DNA of 64,000 nt. It comes from Desulfopila sp. IMCC35008. Lineage in GTDB: Bacteria; Desulfobacterota; Desulfobulbia; Desulfobulbales; Desulfocapsaceae. Shown here piece by piece: positions 35,287 through 46,693 of the stretch; positions within the stretch are counted from its first letter, which is position 1, and each line of letters opens with the position of its first letter. Position numbers and translations under genes: made by a program. The notes under the pieces were generated by a model. That model did not search any database. It was not told the origin of the DNA and saw only the letters and a program-made list of their open reading frames with translations. Where the stretch lies: positions 248,001-312,000 of the forward strand of contig NZ_CP050700.1 of the NCBI RefSeq assembly GCF_010646885.2. The letters are read 5' to 3'.

Positions 35287-35432
35287 GGTAAATGAAAGAT
35301 GTTTAAGCTACGGAATAACAAGGTGATGATCGATAACGGCGTTAGAGATATGTGGTGACAATAGTCTATTTGTGGTTATATATACCGATATTTGGTTAAA
35401 ATATTCTTAGCGCAGGAGCAAATGGTGAACAG

Positions 35433-36452
35433 ATGACATCAGTATCACGGGAAACAGAGGCGCTTGGTCAATCAGAGCCTTTTTTACACTTTCAGGAGAA
35501 GCTGTCACGGGTAGCGGAGGTCGATCGTCCTGTTTTGCTTATCGGCGAACGAGGGACGGGAAAGGAGCTTGCCGCAGGCCGGGTACATTTCCTGTCCAGG
35601 CGATGGGAAAAACCCTTTATAACCCTCAACTGTGCAGCCCTGTCTCCGACTCTTATAGAAGCGGAACTTTTCGGTTATGAGCGAGGGGCTTTTACCGGGG
35701 CGGAGAGTCAGAGGACGGGTCGCTTTGAGGCGGCCGATGGCGGTACCTTGTTTCTTGATGAGATAGGTAACATTCCCAAGGAGGCTCAGGAAAAGATTCT
35801 GAGGGTGGTGGAGTATGGTTTTTTTGAGAGGGTAGGGAGTTCAACACCGATTGAGGTAGATGTGCGCATTGTTGGGGCAACCAATGCTGATCTACCGGTA
35901 ATGGCACGTAGAGGCAAGTTCAGACAGGATCTGCTGGATCGACTGTCATTTGAGGTGTTGTTTCTGCCACCGCTACGTGAGCGCGATGAAGACATCATGC
36001 TGCTTGCGCACCATTTTGCAGGAAGAATGTCCTATGAGTTAGGACGTGATTTCCCACCGGAGTTTTCGGATGAGGCGATAGCAGAAATGGAGTCCTACGC
36101 ATGGCCGGGCAATATACGTGAGTTGAAAAATGTTGTCGAACGAGCTGTTTATTCGACCCATAATGATACGATAGAGACGATTGTTTTCGATCCTTTCATT
36201 TCTCCTTATGCGCATTTTATAGAAAATGTGGCAGACGAGATAAAAAAAGACGGAGAGAGCGATCGGATGGATATTGTGGTAGAAAAATCCCTGAAGCAGG
36301 CAATAATAGACTATGAGCAGGAGATCCTCCGTAGAGCGTTTGTGAAAAACAGGTATAATCGTAAAAAGACGGCGGAACAGCTTGGTCTTAGTTATGATCA
36401 GCTTCGTGGTTTGATCAGAAAGCACGGTGCGGTTTTGCTTGGCCTTTCTTGA
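35433..36452 (+). CDS. pspF: Sigma-54-dependent activator PspF
   Basis: PspF activates sigma-54 transcription of psp genes and is held inactive by PspA. The 339-residue protein lacks a receiver domain and starts almost directly with the AAA+ module: Walker A GERGTGKE, the sigma-54 contact loop GAFTGA, Walker B GGTLFLDEIG and the arginine-finger region. The C terminus has a Fis-type helix-turn-helix (NRYNRKKTAEQLGLSYDQLR). Divergent placement from pspABC is the classical arrangement. Confidence 0.95.
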   Translation: MTSVSRETEALGQSEPFLHFQEKLSRVAEVDRPVLLIGERGTGKELAAGRVHFLSRRWEKPFITLNCAALSPTLIEAELFGYERGAFTGAESQRTGRFEAADGGTLFLDEIGNIPKEAQEKILRVVEYGFFERVGSSTPIEVDVRIVGATNADLPVMARRGKFRQDLLDRLSFEVLFLPPLRERDEDIMLLAHHFAGRMSYELGRDFPPEFSDEAIAEMESYAWPGNIRELKNVVERAVYSTHNDTIETIVFDPFISPYAHFIENVADEIKKDGESDRMDIVVEKSLKQAIIDYEQEILRRAFVKNRYNRKKTAEQLGLSYDQLRGLIRKHGAVLLGLS

Positions 36453-36577
36453 TGTCCCGGCCTTTTTTGACTCTGGTAAGGGATGCTGCTGCAAGTTACA
36501 GTAAGAAAGGGTATGATGGACTCCAGTTTATCGGGAGTATATGTTGTCTTATCGTAAATATGAGATTGTAGAGTTGT

Positions 36578-36988
36578 ATGGAATTCACAGGAATTTTAGT
36601 TGCTTTTGGGGTGTTGTTGGTACTCGGGCTGTGCTGGTTCGGTTTGCATTACTGGGCCAATCCCCCCATGGACAAACCCGACGCTGAGGCACGCATAACC
36701 GGCAATTGCGGCGATACCATGGAGATCGGACTGCGCTTTTTGAACGATAAGGTTGAAAATGTGCACTACGTTTCTGATGGCTGCGGTATCAGTAAGAAGT
36801 GTATTGAGGGTGCCGCGCTGCTGGCGAAAGGGAAGTCACCTGAAGAACTCAGGAAGATAAATATGATGCACATCATGGACCTGGTCGGTCAGTTGCCCGA
36901 CTCACACCTGCACTGTGCTCAACTTGCGGAAACAACACTCCAGCATGCCCTTAAGAATTACATAGCAGGGCAGCGGCCAACGTCCTGA
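36578..36988 (+). CDS. Membrane-anchored NifU/IscU-like protein
   Basis: IscU/NifU N-terminal domains are scaffolds for Fe-S cluster assembly. This 136-residue protein has an N-terminal membrane segment (about 4-24, TGILVAFGVLLVLGLCWFGL) followed by an IscU-like domain with Cys44 and Asp46 (GNCGDTM), Cys69 (SDGCG) and Cys113 (HLHCAQLAE), at spacings that match the cluster ligands of IscU. GAALLAKGKSPEEL is also typical. No cysteine desulfurase is nearby. The membrane tether is unusual; role unknown. Confidence 0.75.
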   Translation: MEFTGILVAFGVLLVLGLCWFGLHYWANPPMDKPDAEARITGNCGDTMEIGLRFLNDKVENVHYVSDGCGISKKCIEGAALLAKGKSPEELRKINMMHIMDLVGQLPDSHLHCAQLAETTLQHALKNYIAGQRPTS

Positions 36989-36999
36989 CACAGGTCATA

Positions 37000-37018
37000 A
37001 AATGGCAGTCTGCCATTT
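37000..37018. terminator. Palindrome just upstream of murB
   Basis: AAATGGCAG-T-CTGCCATTT is a perfect 9-bp palindrome about 11 nt after the NifU-like stop and 3 nt before the murB ATG. It may end the upstream transcript or modulate murB initiation, since no clear SD is visible there. Confidence 0.45.
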
Positions 37019-37021
37019 ATT

Positions 37022-37984
37022 ATGCCACGTAAAATAAAAGAACTTCAGCAAAATATTGAGCGCCTTCTGGCAGCTGTGGAAGTACGTTTTGACGAACCGA
37101 TGTCAGGATTTACCTCTTTTCAGGTGGGGGGACCGGCTGATATTCTACTCATACCCCGTTCTGTTGGCGAGTTGTCTGATTGCCTCACTGTGTGCAGACA
37201 GGAAGGTTTGGATGTCTTCCTGCTCGGCGGAGGCACTAACCTGCTGGTATCGGATCGGGGAATTCGTGGAGTTGTCCTGCTCCTGACAGGGCTGGCCGAA
37301 GTCCGTGTTAAGGGTCTGCAGATTATTGCCTCTGCCGGGGCATCAGTTGAAAAGGTGTGTGAGGTCGCTGCTGACCATGGCCTGAGTGGCATGGAGTTCC
37401 TGTATGGCTTGCCGGGGACCATCGGTGGGGCGCTTTGGATGAACGCCCGTTGTTATGGTGGTGAAATGTCAGAGCTGTGCGTGAGTGCCCAACTGCTCAC
37501 TCCAAATGGTGAGTCGCGCCGAATTGCTACTGGCCAAAGTGATTTCTCCTACAAAAAATCACCATTTCAGTTGATGGATGGGTGTATTACCGATGTTGTG
37601 TTGCAGCTTCATAAAGGTGAGCAGCAGGCTATCCGGGCCGAGATGCAGCAAAATTATGACGACAGGGTTCAGAAAGGCCATTTTCAAGCACCCTCAGCCG
37701 GTTCGTTATTCAAGAATAATCGTGATTTTGGGGCCCCGACAGGGAAGATTCTTGATGAACTCGGCTTGCGTGGCCGTGTTTCAGGCGGGGCAGCAATTGC
37801 ACCTTTTCACGGTAATATTTTTATTAATAACGGTAGCGCCAAAGCGGTCGATATTTTGGATCTTATTGTATTGTCGGTAGAAACTGCCAGGTCGAAACTA
37901 AATATTCTACTCGAACCGGAAGTGCGGTTTGTCGGCGAATGGAGTGATGAGGAGCTGGCTCCCCTGGCGGAAGTGCTCTCTTGA
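37022..37984 (+). CDS. murB: UDP-N-acetylenolpyruvoylglucosamine reductase MurB
   Basis: MurB uses FAD and NADPH to make UDP-N-acetylmuramate for peptidoglycan synthesis in the cytoplasm. The 320-residue type II enzyme has the FAD-binding region TSFQVGGPADILLIP, LLGGGTNLLVSD, the GLSGMEFLYGLPGTIGGALW motif, FSYKKSPF and the catalytic-serine region PSAGSLFKNN. It is away from the usual mur/dcw cluster. Start choice rests on family length because no clear ribosome binding site is present. Confidence 0.95.
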   Translation: MPRKIKELQQNIERLLAAVEVRFDEPMSGFTSFQVGGPADILLIPRSVGELSDCLTVCRQEGLDVFLLGGGTNLLVSDRGIRGVVLLLTGLAEVRVKGLQIIASAGASVEKVCEVAADHGLSGMEFLYGLPGTIGGALWMNARCYGGEMSELCVSAQLLTPNGESRRIATGQSDFSYKKSPFQLMDGCITDVVLQLHKGEQQAIRAEMQQNYDDRVQKGHFQAPSAGSLFKNNRDFGAPTGKILDELGLRGRVSGGAAIAPFHGNIFINNGSAKAVDILDLIVLSVETARSKLNILLEPEVRFVGEWSDEELAPLAEVLS

Positions 37985-38120
37985 TGTGAACTATCAAGTC
38001 GATAGCCCTACAATGTCGTAATTGCCGTCGGTCATAGTTTTGAGTATCATACCTATTTGATGGCGAGAGATCGCTGCGCTCTTTTTGTTTTCTTCAAAAA
38101 TTCCCACATGAGGAGAATAT

Positions 38121-39881
38121 ATGAACTATCCCGTCTGGTATTTACCTGAAATCGGCGGCGGTACACTCATCGCCCTGATTGCGGTGCTCCATGTCTTTGT
38201 GTCACACTTTGCAGTGGGCGGCGGTCTGTACCTGATCTATGCCGAGAAAAAAGGTCTGCGGGAAAGCAACCAGGCTATTCTGGATTTTGTTAAAATGCAT
38301 GCCCGGTTTTTCCTGCTGCTGACCATGGTGTTTGGCTCGATAACCGGCGTCGGCATCTGGTTTATTATTGCCCTTGTCAATCCGGCGGCCACATCGTTCC
38401 TGATCCACAATTTCGTGTTTGGCTGGGCGGCGGAATGGGTCTTCTTCATGGTTGAAATTGCAGCCGCCTTTGTCTTTTATTACATGTTCGGCAAGATGGA
38501 ATGGAAGGATCACCTGCAAGTCGGCTGGCTCTATTTTATCGCTGCCTGGATGTCTCTGTTCCTGATTAATGGCATCATCTGTGCCATGTTAACACCAGGG
38601 GAATGGGCGGAAACGGGTGATTTCTGGCAGGGATTCTTTAATCCGTCGTTCTTCCCGTCTCTCTTGTTCCGGACCTTTATCGCGGTCTTACTGGCGGGCT
38701 GTTATGGGTACCTGAGTGCTTCATGGAGCAAGGATCAGGAGGTGAAAAGGTCGATGACCCGCTTTTCCGGTATCTGGGCTCTGATCGCTTTTGCAGGTGC
38801 AGTTCCATCTGCGATCTGGTATGTCGCGGTGCTTCCCTCTCCGGCTCAGGGACTGGTGCTGGGGAAATCACCGACCATCGTCTGGGCATTGCAATGGGGA
38901 GCCGGTGGTGTCGGTCTTCTGCTTGTTATCACCCTTATTGCGGGAATTGCACGTCCCGGTCTGAATAACAAGGCCGTCGCTTGTGTCGCCATGATCTGTG
39001 GTTTGATGACGATAGGGGCTTTTGAGTGGGTTCGTGAGGCGGCCCGCCGACCTTATGTAATTAATGAAGTGATCTACTCGAATGGCATATTCAAAAAGGA
39101 TGTGGCTCCGGTAAGTGAAAAAGGGTTCCTCACCTCAGCTATCTGGGTGCGTAATAAGGAGCTGACTGGGAAAAACAAGGTGTCAGCCGGCAAGGAGCTG
39201 TTTATCCAGCAATGTTATGCCTGCCACACCCTTGGCGGATCTAATAATGATATTGCCGGGCTGACGGAAAATATGAGCTATTCGGCCCTCTCCAAATATA
39301 TCCTGAGAATTCACGAGGTCCGCTATTTTATGCCACCGTTTGTTGGTACCGAGACTGAAGCAAGAGCTCTGGCAGCATATATCGCCGGTGGTATACATGG
39401 TAAAGAAATTGTGGATAAGAAACCTGCTGCTGATGATCCGGTAGCCCAGGGTAAGGTTTTATTTGAGGAGTCCTGTTCCTCCTGTCATGCCCTCGAGGAC
39501 ATCTCGGGTACGTTTGTTGATATGGAAAATGAGGAGGTTGGCGAAGTGCTTTTGACACTCGGCGAAATTTCCGATGAGATGGAAGCCTTTAGCGGTACTG
39601 ACCAGGAGAGAGGTCTGCTTGCAGGATTTTTAAAAATGGCATCTTCGGGTGAGGAACCGGTACCGGCGGTAAACGGACAAACCGTATTTGAGGATAGTTG
39701 TTCTGCCTGTCACGCAGCTGAAGACCTCACAGACTCATTTGGTGGTGTTGAGCAGGAAGAGATACGAACCACGCTTGCAACCCTTGATGAAATATCCGAC
39801 GAGATGGTGCCGTTTGATGGGTCGGAGGCCGAGGCTGCTGCGCTGGCCGATTACCTCAACGCGCTGAAAGGAGGAAACTGA
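38121..39881 (+). CDS. bd-oxidase-like membrane cytochrome with three c-type heme motifs
   Basis: The 586-residue protein joins about eight membrane helices related to cytochrome bd subunit I (start IGGGTLIALIAVLHVFVSHF, with His in the first helix) to a C-terminal part with three heme c motifs: CYACH (365-369), CSSCH (452-456) and CSACH (527-531). The last two are tandem ~75-residue repeats. The c domains should face the periplasm. It may move electrons between quinol and periplasmic carriers; true oxygen reduction is uncertain since bd-specific loop motifs are not evident. AGGAG precedes the ATG. The stop shares a base with the next start. Confidence 0.75.
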   Translation: MNYPVWYLPEIGGGTLIALIAVLHVFVSHFAVGGGLYLIYAEKKGLRESNQAILDFVKMHARFFLLLTMVFGSITGVGIWFIIALVNPAATSFLIHNFVFGWAAEWVFFMVEIAAAFVFYYMFGKMEWKDHLQVGWLYFIAAWMSLFLINGIICAMLTPGEWAETGDFWQGFFNPSFFPSLLFRTFIAVLLAGCYGYLSASWSKDQEVKRSMTRFSGIWALIAFAGAVPSAIWYVAVLPSPAQGLVLGKSPTIVWALQWGAGGVGLLLVITLIAGIARPGLNNKAVACVAMICGLMTIGAFEWVREAARRPYVINEVIYSNGIFKKDVAPVSEKGFLTSAIWVRNKELTGKNKVSAGKELFIQQCYACHTLGGSNNDIAGLTENMSYSALSKYILRIHEVRYFMPPFVGTETEARALAAYIAGGIHGKEIVDKKPAADDPVAQGKVLFEESCSSCHALEDISGTFVDMENEEVGEVLLTLGEISDEMEAFSGTDQERGLLAGFLKMASSGEEPVPAVNGQTVFEDSCSACHAAEDLTDSFGGVEQEEIRTTLATLDEISDEMVPFDGSEAEAAALADYLNALKGGN

Positions 39882-40945
39882 TGGATACCCTGTTTATTCC
39901 GCAACCCGATGTTATCCCTGTGGCCTGGGGCTGGTTTCAGTTTTTGTTGTTGCTCACGCTGCCTCTCCATCTCCTGGCTATGAATGCCATGGTTGGCAGT
40001 CTCGGCCTGGGCCTGGCGCAACATATTCGTGGGGGGGAGGTACAGTCACGTTTAGCCCATCGAATCGCCCTGGCTCTCCCGCTCGTTGTCGCTACAGTCG
40101 TCAATCTCGGTGTGGCCCCTTTTCTCTTTGTTCAGGTGCTGTACGGCCAGTTCAATTATACCAGTTCCATACTTATGGGGACTTTCTGGATACTGGTGAT
40201 ACCCATGCTGATAACCGCATACTATGGCGCTTACCTCTATGATTTTAAATTTGAGCAGCTAGGTAAGGCCGGTATCCTGGTCGGTTTGGTATCTTTTCTG
40301 CTGTTTCTGGCTATTGGTTCCTTTTTTTCAAACAACATGCTGCTAATGACCCTGCCGCATCGGTTTGGTGAATATTTCAGTAATATGGCCGGTACCCTGT
40401 TGATTTTCGATCATCCGGAATACCTCCCCCGCTATTTGCACATGATGATTGGGGCGGTGGCGGTTGGCGGTCTTTATGTTGCCTTGCTTGGCAGGTTTAA
40501 GGGAGACCGGGATATCCAACTCATGGAGTATGCCGAAAACCTCGGCCTGCGTGTATTTTTTATCTGTACGCTGATCAATACTGTAGTCGGCCTGGTTTAC
40601 CTGGCCACCTTGCCCAAAAAGGATATGATGATTTTCATGGGTGGAGACATGGCTGCGACGATAGTATTTTCGCTCGCATTTTTACTCGCCATTGCAGTCC
40701 TGATTGTTTCCTGGAAGAAGAAATTGTGGTTGACCGTGGGACATGTCGTTGTTCTTGTGTATCTTATGGTTTTCATGCGTGCCTGGCTGCGCTCCTCATA
40801 CCTGAGAGATGTTTTTACACTCGATCAGTTGCAGGTTGTCCCTCAGTACTCTCCACTGGTTTTCTTTCTTGTCACCCTTGTTATTGGTATCGCTGCCCTG
40901 GTCTGGTTGTGGCAAAAGACCTCAAAAGCAATGGCCCATCTTTAA
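39881..40945 (+). CDS. Polytopic membrane partner of the bd-like cytochrome
   Basis: The 354-residue protein has about nine hydrophobic helices and no soluble domain. His residues in helices (LPLHLLAMNAMVG; YLHMMIGAVAVGG) could bind heme b. Its translation is coupled to the preceding gene (TGATG). It is best viewed as the second subunit of the same quinol-linked complex; sequence identity to CydB could not be judged by eye. Confidence 0.65.
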   Translation: MDTLFIPQPDVIPVAWGWFQFLLLLTLPLHLLAMNAMVGSLGLGLAQHIRGGEVQSRLAHRIALALPLVVATVVNLGVAPFLFVQVLYGQFNYTSSILMGTFWILVIPMLITAYYGAYLYDFKFEQLGKAGILVGLVSFLLFLAIGSFFSNNMLLMTLPHRFGEYFSNMAGTLLIFDHPEYLPRYLHMMIGAVAVGGLYVALLGRFKGDRDIQLMEYAENLGLRVFFICTLINTVVGLVYLATLPKKDMMIFMGGDMAATIVFSLAFLLAIAVLIVSWKKKLWLTVGHVVVLVYLMVFMRAWLRSSYLRDVFTLDQLQVVPQYSPLVFFLVTLVIGIAALVWLWQKTSKAMAHL

Positions 40946-40954
40946 TATCTATAC

Positions 40955-40983
40955 ACCCGTTTCCTGTCTTTGGGGAAACGGGT
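40955..40983 (+). terminator. Hairpin after the cytochrome operon
   Basis: ACCCGTTTCC (40955-40964) pairs perfectly with GGAAACGGGT (40974-40983) around a 9-nt loop, 10 nt after the stop codon. There is no T tract, so it may be Rho-aided or only stabilise the mRNA end. Confidence 0.5.
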
Positions 40984-41128
40984 TCAACCATCAGCACCTC
41001 TTTTAGCGGTCTTCTGCAATGTACCAATATCGGTTGACTTCCTATCTGTACCGATATACTGAATTATAAAGCGGAAAGATAAAATTAGAGCTGTTCGCCA
41101 ATGTTTCAAAAGATATCGAGGTGTGTCT

Positions 41129-43786
<2,658 letters not shown>

Positions 43787-43798
43787 GAGGAGACGTTC

Positions 43799-45094
43799 AT
43801 GGCAGTCGAGAAGCTTGTTGTTCCCGATTTTGGAGATGTCCAGGAAATCAATGTTGTTGAGGTGTATATCAGTGTCGGGGATGTGGTGGAGGTGGAGAGT
43901 CCGCTTATTGCCCTGGAAAGCGAAAAAGCGGTGATGGACATTCCCTCTCCGTTGGCAGGTGTAATAAAGGAAGTACACATTCAGGAAGATGATACCGTCA
44001 GTACCGGGGACCTGATAGCCCTGCTCGAGGTGGAGGCCGCTGATGGTGAAGCCAGTCAAGCTGAACCGGTTGAAGAGGAGGTTGAACAGGCGGGTGAACC
44101 GGAAAAGGTGGAGGAGGTTGAAGTAGATGCCTCCTCGGAACCGGTAACGAAGGCAATGGCAGAAGAGCAGGATGATTCTTCAGGCCTGTATCATGCCACG
44201 CCGTCGGTGCGGGCCTATGCCAGGGAGCTTGGTGTGGACCTTGGCATGTTGACCGGCACCGGGCCAAAGGGCAGGATCAGGAAAGAGGATGTGCAGGCGC
44301 TGGTGAAGAGAGCGGTGAAAAAAGAGGTTGACTCGCCGGGTGGTTCGACGTCCTTACCGACAGAACCTCCACTGGAGGATTTCACAGTTTATGGGGATGT
44401 GGAAGAGCTCTCTTTGAGTCGCATCAAGAAAATTTCCGGACCACACCTGCAGCGGAGTTGGACCACCGTTCCCCATGTGACCCATTTTGATGAGGCAGAT
44501 GTAACCGAGCTTGAAGAGTTCCGTAAACAGATCAACTCCGAGGCCGGGGAGAAGGGGGTTCGCTTTAGTCCCCTCGTTTTTATCATCAAAGCTGTGGTTG
44601 CCACCTTGAAAGAGCACCCTCTTGTGAACAGTTCGTTGGTACCCGGTGGTGAAAAACTGGTGGTGAAACACTACTACAATGTCGGTATTGCGGTCGACAC
44701 TCCGAACGGACTGGTGGTCCCGGTCATCAAGAATGCAGATACCAAAGGCATGCGTTCTATTGCTTCAGAACTTGGTCGTTTGAGTAGTGATGCACGGGAG
44801 GGGAAACTGGCGATTGCAGATATGCAGGGGGCATCTTTTACCATCTCAAGTCTCGGAGGCATTGGCGGGACCGGATTTACGCCCATTGTAAACAGTCCCC
44901 AGGTGGCTATTCTCGGCCTGTCCCGGAATTACATGAAACCTGTCTGGGATGTTTCGGCCGCAGCTTTTATGCCGCGTCTGACTTTACCGTTTTCCTTCTC
45001 GTACGATCACCGCGTTATTGACGGCGCGGATGCGGCACGATTCTGTCGGGCGCTATCGGAATCTATTGAGGATCTTCGACGCGCACTGCTGTAA
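43799..45094 (+). CDS. aceF: Dihydrolipoamide acetyltransferase (E2) of pyruvate dehydrogenase
   Basis: AceF forms the core of the complex and passes acetyl groups to CoA. The 431-residue protein has one lipoyl domain (lipoyl-Lys in [13 protein letters not shown]), an acidic linker (about 83-125), a peripheral subunit-binding domain ([19 protein letters not shown] with [13 protein letters not shown]) and the catalytic domain ending with the active-site [13 protein letters not shown]. It starts 12 nt after aceE with AGAGGAGACG as ribosome binding site. Confidence 0.96.
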   Translation: MAVEKLVVPDFGDVQEINVVEVYISVGDVVEVESPLIALESEKAVMDIPSPLAGVIKEVHIQEDDTVSTGDLIALLEVEAADGEASQAEPVEEEVEQAGEPEKVEEVEVDASSEPVTKAMAEEQDDSSGLYHATPSVRAYARELGVDLGMLTGTGPKGRIRKEDVQALVKRAVKKEVDSPGGSTSLPTEPPLEDFTVYGDVEELSLSRIKKISGPHLQRSWTTVPHVTHFDEADVTELEEFRKQINSEAGEKGVRFSPLVFIIKAVVATLKEHPLVNSSLVPGGEKLVVKHYYNVGIAVDTPNGLVVPVIKNADTKGMRSIASELGRLSSDAREGKLAIADMQGASFTISSLGGIGGTGFTPIVNSPQVAILGLSRNYMKPVWDVSAAAFMPRLTLPFSFSYDHRVIDGADAARFCRALSESIEDLRRALL

Positions 45095-45218
45095 AATCCA
45101 CAATGTTGACAAAATGTGTGGCTTTTATTGCGTTATACGATAAAATATATGAATATAAATATTGAAATCGTAATTTTGTGAGTGTGTTGTTTGATTCCGT
45201 AACAGTGGAGGAATAGGT

Positions 45219-46631
45219 ATGTCTGAGAATATCAAGTGTGATGTTGTCGTGTTAGGTGGTGGCCCCGGTGGGTATACTGCGGCGTTCAGGGCCGCGGACC
45301 TTGGCTTGTCTGTTTGTCTGGTGGAGGGATCCGAGCGATTGGGAGGCGTATGCCTCAATGTCGGTTGTATACCGTCGAAGACCCTCCTGCATGGGGCGGC
45401 AGTTATCGAGGAGGCGGCCGAATCGTCGCATTTCGGCATCACCTTTGAACCACCGAAAATAGATATCGATGCCTTTAGATCCCACAAGGAAAGCGTTATC
45501 AAACAACTTACTGACGGGCTTGATAAACTTTGTACCGCACGGAAGATAACCCGTCTCACTGGCCAGGGCAGCTTTAAGGATGGATCCACCCTGGCTGTAA
45601 AAGGGCCGGAGGGTGAGCAGGAGGTGGCCTTCACCGACGCTATTATCGCAACCGGCTCTCATCCGTTTCGTCTGCCGGGCGTACCGGAAGATCCACGGAT
45701 CTGGGATTCGAGTGATGCCCTGGAGTTGTCGACTGTGCCTAAAAGGTTCCTGATTATCGGTGGTGGTATTATCGGTCTGGAGATGGCACAAATCTACAGT
45801 GGGCTGGGGTCTGAAATTACTATCGTGGAGATGCTCGACCAGATTATTCCGCCAGCGGATAAAGACCTTGTCCAGCCCCTGTTGCAGAAAATAAAGAAAA
45901 AATACACCATATTCACCAAGACCAAAGTGACGGAGATAACAGCCGAAGCGAGCGGTATACAGGTCCGGTTCGAAGGGGCAAAGGCTCCTGAGAATGCGGA
46001 GTATGACGCAGTCCTGGTGGCGGTGGGAAGAAGACCTAATACAGAACATTTCGGCCGGGAAAATATTGGTCTTGACCTTGATGAGCATGGTTTCATCGAG
46101 GTCAATAAGCAGCAACAGACCGCGGTTGCCAATATCTATGGTATTGGGGATGTGGTTGGTGAGCCGATGTTGGCCCATAAGGCAACCCACGAAGGAAAGG
46201 TTGCAGCGGAGGTTATTGCCGGACATAAGTCGGCTTTTGAGCCGATGACTATTCCCTCAGTGGCCTATACAAATCCTGAAATTGCCTGGATGGGACTGAC
46301 CGAAAAAGAGGCCAAGGCAAAAAATATTGCCTATGACAAGGGCAAGTTCCTCTGGGGGGCGTCCGGGCGAGCACTCAGCTCCGGAGCAGGCGCGGGTGCC
46401 ACCAAGGCCCTCTTTGATAAGGAGACGGGAAGGATTCTTGGTGCGGGTATTTGTGGAATGAACGCGGGAGAATTGATTCACGAGGCGGTCCTGGCGCTTG
46501 AGATGGGTGCTGATGCCGAGGATATCAGCAAGACGGTACATGCTCACCCGACCCTCGCTGAGACTTTTGCCTTTGCTGCGGAAATTGTGGATGGTTCAAT
46601 TACCGACGGTTTGCCGCCGAAGAAGAAATAG
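45219..46631 (+). CDS. lpdA: Dihydrolipoyl dehydrogenase (E3)
   Basis: The 470-residue flavoenzyme reoxidises dihydrolipoamide and reduces NAD+. It has the FAD motif VVLGGGPGGYTAAFRAADLG, redox-active cysteines in GGVCLNVGCIPSKTLL, NAD motif IIGGGIIGLEMA, and C-terminal catalytic HAHPTLAE. The 124-nt AT-rich gap after aceF could hold its own promoter; GTGGAGGAATAGGT precedes the ATG. Confidence 0.96.
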   Translation: MSENIKCDVVVLGGGPGGYTAAFRAADLGLSVCLVEGSERLGGVCLNVGCIPSKTLLHGAAVIEEAAESSHFGITFEPPKIDIDAFRSHKESVIKQLTDGLDKLCTARKITRLTGQGSFKDGSTLAVKGPEGEQEVAFTDAIIATGSHPFRLPGVPEDPRIWDSSDALELSTVPKRFLIIGGGIIGLEMAQIYSGLGSEITIVEMLDQIIPPADKDLVQPLLQKIKKKYTIFTKTKVTEITAEASGIQVRFEGAKAPENAEYDAVLVAVGRRPNTEHFGRENIGLDLDEHGFIEVNKQQQTAVANIYGIGDVVGEPMLAHKATHEGKVAAEVIAGHKSAFEPMTIPSVAYTNPEIAWMGLTEKEAKAKNIAYDKGKFLWGASGRALSSGAGAGATKALFDKETGRILGAGICGMNAGELIHEAVLALEMGADAEDISKTVHAHPTLAETFAFAAEIVDGSITDGLPPKKK

Positions 46632-46658
46632 TATTTCGCAGTTTTCCTGCCCAAAATC

Positions 46659-46685
46659 CGGGGTCAGACCTCAGGTCTGACCCCG
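46659..46685. repeat. Perfect 27-bp palindrome with GGGGTCAGACC arms
   Basis: CGGGGTCAGACCT and its exact complement flank a single C, between the convergent lpdA and YitT-family genes. Related half sites GGGGTCAGAACC (33840) and AGGGTCAGAAC (55614) occur elsewhere in the window. It resembles REP-type palindromes common in some Desulfobacterota and Geobacter-like genomes, and could also work as a terminator. Confidence 0.65.
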
Positions 46686-46693
46686 CCTGCCTG

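Noticed and set aside
38121..40945. Calling the pair standard cytochrome bd oxidase cydAB
   Set aside because: The c-type heme modules and unusual partner do not fit CydAB, and oxygen-reducing motifs were not evident.
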